The translations under genes were made by a program, and so were the position numbers. The notes beneath the pieces are model-generated. The model worked only from the letters and a program-made list of their open reading frames with translations, was not told the origin of the DNA and ran no database searches. A stretch of 64,000 nt of DNA from Nodularia sp. LEGE 06071 (GTDB lineage Bacteria; Cyanobacteriota; Cyanobacteriia; Cyanobacteriales; Nostocaceae). The DNA lies in NCBI RefSeq assembly GCF_015207755.1, contig NZ_JADEWH010000009.1:62001-126000 (forward strand), read 5' to 3'. Shown one piece after another: positions 61,931-64,000 of the stretch (position 1 is its first letter; every line of letters begins with the position of its first letter).

Positions 61931-63010
61931 TTACACTTTAGCAGATGCCTTAGTTACCATATTCAGTTCGCCCTTGGCATACTTAGCAGCAAAATCTTCC
62001 AAAGAAATTTGCTTAATCTTGCTAGCATTGCCGGCAGTGCCAAATTGCTCATAGCGGTCAGAACAAACCTTCTGCATATATTTAATCGAAGGCTTGAGGA
62101 AGTGACGGGGGTCAAATTCCTTGGGGTTTGCTGCCAAAGCTTCACGCACGGCGGCGGTGATAGCTAGACGGTTATCGGTGTCAATGTTAACCTTACGCAC
62201 ACCACACTTGATACCTTTTTGAATTTCTTCTACAGGTACACCGTAGGTTTCGGGAATTGCACCACCATATTGGTTAATTAGTGCCAATAAATCTTCAGGC
62301 ACAGAAGAGGAACCGTGCATTACCAAGTGGGTGTTAGGCAGACGGCGGTGAATTTCTTCAATGCGACTAATTGCCAAAATTTCGCCTGTGGGCTTGCGAG
62401 TAAACTTGTAAGCACCGTGACTGGTACCGATAGCTACAGCCAAAGCATCTACCTGGGTTTGCTCTACAAAGTCTGCTGCTTCGTCTGGGTCAGTCAGCAA
62501 TTGAGAGTGGTCGAGTGTACCTTCAAAACCGTGACCATCTTCAGCTTCACCAGCACCAGTTTCCAGAGAACCCAAGCAACCAAGTTCACCTTCAACGCTG
62601 ACACCCAAGGAATGAGCGACTTTAACTACTTCACGAGTGACATTGGCATTGTACTCAAAGCTAGCGGGAGTTTTGGCATCAGCTTCCAGAGAACCATCCA
62701 TCATCACGCTGGTAAAGCCATTCTTGATTGCTGAGTAGCAAGTAGAAGGAGCATTACCATGATCTTGGTGCATGACAATGGGAATCTCAGGATAAGTTTC
62801 CACTGCTGCCAAAATCAGGTGGCGCAGAAAGTTTTCTCCAGCATAAGCACGAGCGCCACGAGAAGCTTGTAAAATTACAGGGCTGTCTGTTTCGGCTGCT
62901 GCCTTCAGAATTGCCTGAATTTGCTCCAAATTGTTAACGTTAAAAGCAGGAATGCCGTAACCGTTTTCAGCCGCGTGATCCAAAAGCAGCCGCATTGGTA
63001 CGAGCGCCAT
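61931..63010 (-). CDS. fba: Fructose-bisphosphate aldolase, class II
   Basis: A 359-residue zinc aldolase that splits or forms fructose 1,6-bisphosphate and, in the Calvin cycle, sedoheptulose 1,7-bisphosphate. Visible sites are the catalytic Asp and zinc His in [57 protein letters not shown] and [11 protein letters not shown]. It is the usual cyanobacterial class II enzyme of glycolysis, gluconeogenesis and carbon fixation. A strong ribosome site AGGAGG (63018-63023 on the other strand) precedes the ATG, suggesting high expression. A duplicated palindromic terminator follows. Confidence 0.97.
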   Translation of the reverse strand: MALVPMRLLLDHAAENGYGIPAFNVNNLEQIQAILKAAAETDSPVILQASRGARAYAGENFLRHLILAAVETYPEIPIVMHQDHGNAPSTCYSAIKNGFTSVMMDGSLEADAKTPASFEYNANVTREVVKVAHSLGVSVEGELGCLGSLETGAGEAEDGHGFEGTLDHSQLLTDPDEAADFVEQTQVDALAVAIGTSHGAYKFTRKPTGEILAISRIEEIHRRLPNTHLVMHGSSSVPEDLLALINQYGGAIPETYGVPVEEIQKGIKCGVRKVNIDTDNRLAITAAVREALAANPKEFDPRHFLKPSIKYMQKVCSDRYEQFGTAGNASKIKQISLEDFAAKYAKGELNMVTKASAKV

Positions 63011-63017
63011 ATATAGT

Positions 63018-63023
63018 CCTCCT
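63018..63023 (-). promoter_or_regulatory. Ribosome-binding site of fba
   Basis: AGGAGG on the minus strand, seven bases before the ATG. It is the best Shine-Dalgarno match of any gene in this window, which fits high expression of aldolase. Confidence 0.85.
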
Positions 63024-63149
63024 AATTTATTTTTCAGCTAATCGACGTGAGAAAAGCGTTATTATTACGCTAATCTTAATACTTTTTTCAACTTATAGGA
63101 AATTATAACTAGTGATGGGTGTTTATGTTGAAGAACTTGACGCTATCTT

Positions 63150-63341
63150 TCATAAAGATGCCCTATACCTGCCATATACTACTGTGCAGTCAGCTACGCT
63201 ACGAATAATGGCTTTGGTAGCCCTGTATCCTAGATACCAACTTTGTTCATACTTCGGCAAGAGCGATCGCATCTCTTCTTGATGATCATCTAAATAAGCC
63301 AGCGGTATCTTAAATTCTGGCGATCGCGCACCATACCAAAA
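63150..63341 (-). other. Open stretch upstream of fba, possible coding remnant
   Basis: On the minus strand 63 codons are open between two stops. The translation (PEFKIPLAYLDDHQEEMRS, then LLPKYEQSWYLGYRATKAII) looks protein-like, but it has no usable start and no known family. It sits between tRNA-Lys and fba and includes two HIP1-type sites. It could be a relic or chance. Confidence 0.25.
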
Positions 63342-63359
63342 TTACATTAACCTTAAAAG

Positions 63360-63431
63360 TGGGTCGCCCGAGATTCGAACTCGGAACAAATCGGTTAAAA
63401 GCCGAGTACTCTACCATTGAGTTAGCGACCC
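63360..63431 (-). tRNA. tRNA-Lys (anticodon TTT)
   Basis: 72 bases on the minus strand: acceptor GGGTCGC/GCGACCC, D loop CTCAATGGTAGAG, anticodon loop CTTTTAA with TTT, T arm CCGAGTTCGAATCTCGG, discriminator A. CCA is not encoded. Confidence 0.96.
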
Positions 63432-63491
63432 TTTTATTTTGTTTTGCAACTTTGCCATCATAGCATGAGCATCTGAGATTTGCAAACAATT

Positions 63492-64000
63492 TTATAAAAG
63501 ATTCACTCTCAAGCTTACAGATGCCGTGCAGCTAGCTTTTGGAGCTAAGACAGTCAGGTTTTCTCCAGTATTGAGGGCATTACGAGGGGCTGTCCAAGGT
63601 TCTAGACAGTAGAAGTCTTTGCCTTTGACTGTCCAAAACACCAGATGAGAATAGATCGGATCGTAATCTAAAGTCAGTTTGAGCGAACGGCTAGGATCTA
63701 TAACTGTGGCAGATTGGCTAGTCAAATCTTTAAAAGCAACATCAATTTCATCGCGGTTGAAATCAAAACTACCGTCAAATGAGTGAATTTCCTTAGTATT
63801 TTGGTCTTGATACTGCACAGAAGGAATTTGAAACTCTAGCTGACTCTTATCACTACCAGTCAGAAAGTAAGGATGGAAACCAGCCGAAAAAGGCATTGGG
63901 GTGGATGACAAATTTTTATATTCCTGCCGAATTGCTAAAGTATTACCTTGCAATTCATAGGTAAAAATGAGTTGAAAGTCAAAAGGATAAACTGCCTTAG
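63492..64000 (-). CDS. Aldose 1-epimerase-like protein, N-terminal part outside window
   Basis: The last about 169 codons of a galactose mutarotase-like protein; the frame is open to the window edge. FTYELQGNTLAIRQEYKN, then MPFSAGFHPYF (with the His typical of the sugar pocket), DLTSQSATVIDP, DYDPIYSHLVFWTVKGKDFY and CLEPWTAPRNALNTGE are features of the YeaD/LacX-like branch. The enzyme would interconvert alpha and beta anomers of a hexose or hexose phosphate. A Met inside the fragment is not the real start, since the family sequence continues upstream. Confidence 0.88.
   Translation of the reverse strand, partial: KAVYPFDFQLIFTYELQGNTLAIRQEYKNLSSTPMPFSAGFHPYFLTGSDKSQLEFQIPSVQYQDQNTKEIHSFDGSFDFNRDEIDVAFKDLTSQSATVIDPSRSLKLTLDYDPIYSHLVFWTVKGKDFYCLEPWTAPRNALNTGENLTVLAPKASCTASVSLRVNLL

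Noticed and set aside
61925-62734. Opposite-strand frames across the aldolase gene
   Set aside because: Class II aldolase motifs fix the coding strand; these are shadows of a highly biased gene.

Overview
The window is from a filamentous, probably heterocyst-forming cyanobacterium (order Nostocales). The evidence is the frequent HIP1 octamer GCGATCGC, arrays of 7-bp tandem repeats (STRR type), and cyanobacterial gene families: Ycf23/DUF561, Tab2-like, DUF1995, a zinc-ribbon Ser/Thr kinase with WD40 repeats, a DUF4347 RTX protein and class II FBP aldolase. I cannot name the species from the sequence alone. Most of the window is dispersed chromosomal genes, not one large cluster, and the intergenic DNA is unusually rich in dispersed repeats and gene remnants.

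Layout. 0-2.8 kb: a cysteine desulfurase cut by the window edge, two tandem HsdR_N-like nuclease paralogues and a peroxiredoxin, all on the minus strand. 3-7.2 kb: a Rieske/PaO-type oxygenase, a photolyase-like FAD domain gene followed by a separate antenna-like domain gene, and tldD. 7.4-12.5 kb: a TonB-like protein, a lipase-like hydrolase, a cytochrome b6-like membrane protein and an Na+/H+ antiporter with an RCK domain. 13-20.6 kb: tRNA-Glu, a SRPBCC protein, a GAF sensor kinase whose H-box His is replaced by Asp, small proteins, a repeat-filled spacer with gene debris, and a kinase-WD40 protein. 20.9-25.7 kb: a small accessory island of three methyltransferases and a glycosyltransferase. 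25.7-37.8 kb: a ClC-CBS-Usp fusion, the TldE partner of TldD, Tab2-like, Usp, Ycf23, a sugar aminotransferase, a FetB-like permease and a TPR protein. 38.8-42.8 kb: a large secreted metzincin with RTX repeats. 42.9-45.4 kb: a SucD/SucC-like pair with substituted catalytic residues, separated by an ABC-2 permease remnant. 46-57.3 kb: proteins of unknown function, DUF1995, SurE, a sugar transferase, an ABC exporter, GalE, and a SafE/DsbD_2-ferric-reductase-like fusion with its secreted partner. 57.7-64 kb: two tandem MscS channels, a secreted DUF1400 protein, class II FBP aldolase, tRNA-Lys and an aldose 1-epimerase cut by the window edge.

The strongest candidates for undescribed biology are: (i) the two-gene photolyase-like unit at 4545-5800, in which the FAD domain comes first and carries four cysteines spaced like those of Fe-S photolyases, while the antenna domain is a separate, translationally coupled downstream gene; (ii) the cytochrome b6 paralogue at 10019-10636, which has lost one axial His from each b haem; (iii) the SucCD-like pair lacking the phospho-histidine; and (iv) a histidine kinase and a ClC protein with changed signature residues. 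Together they suggest a recurring theme of enzyme folds kept while classical catalytic residues are lost. All family assignments rest on motif recognition by eye; no database search was run.
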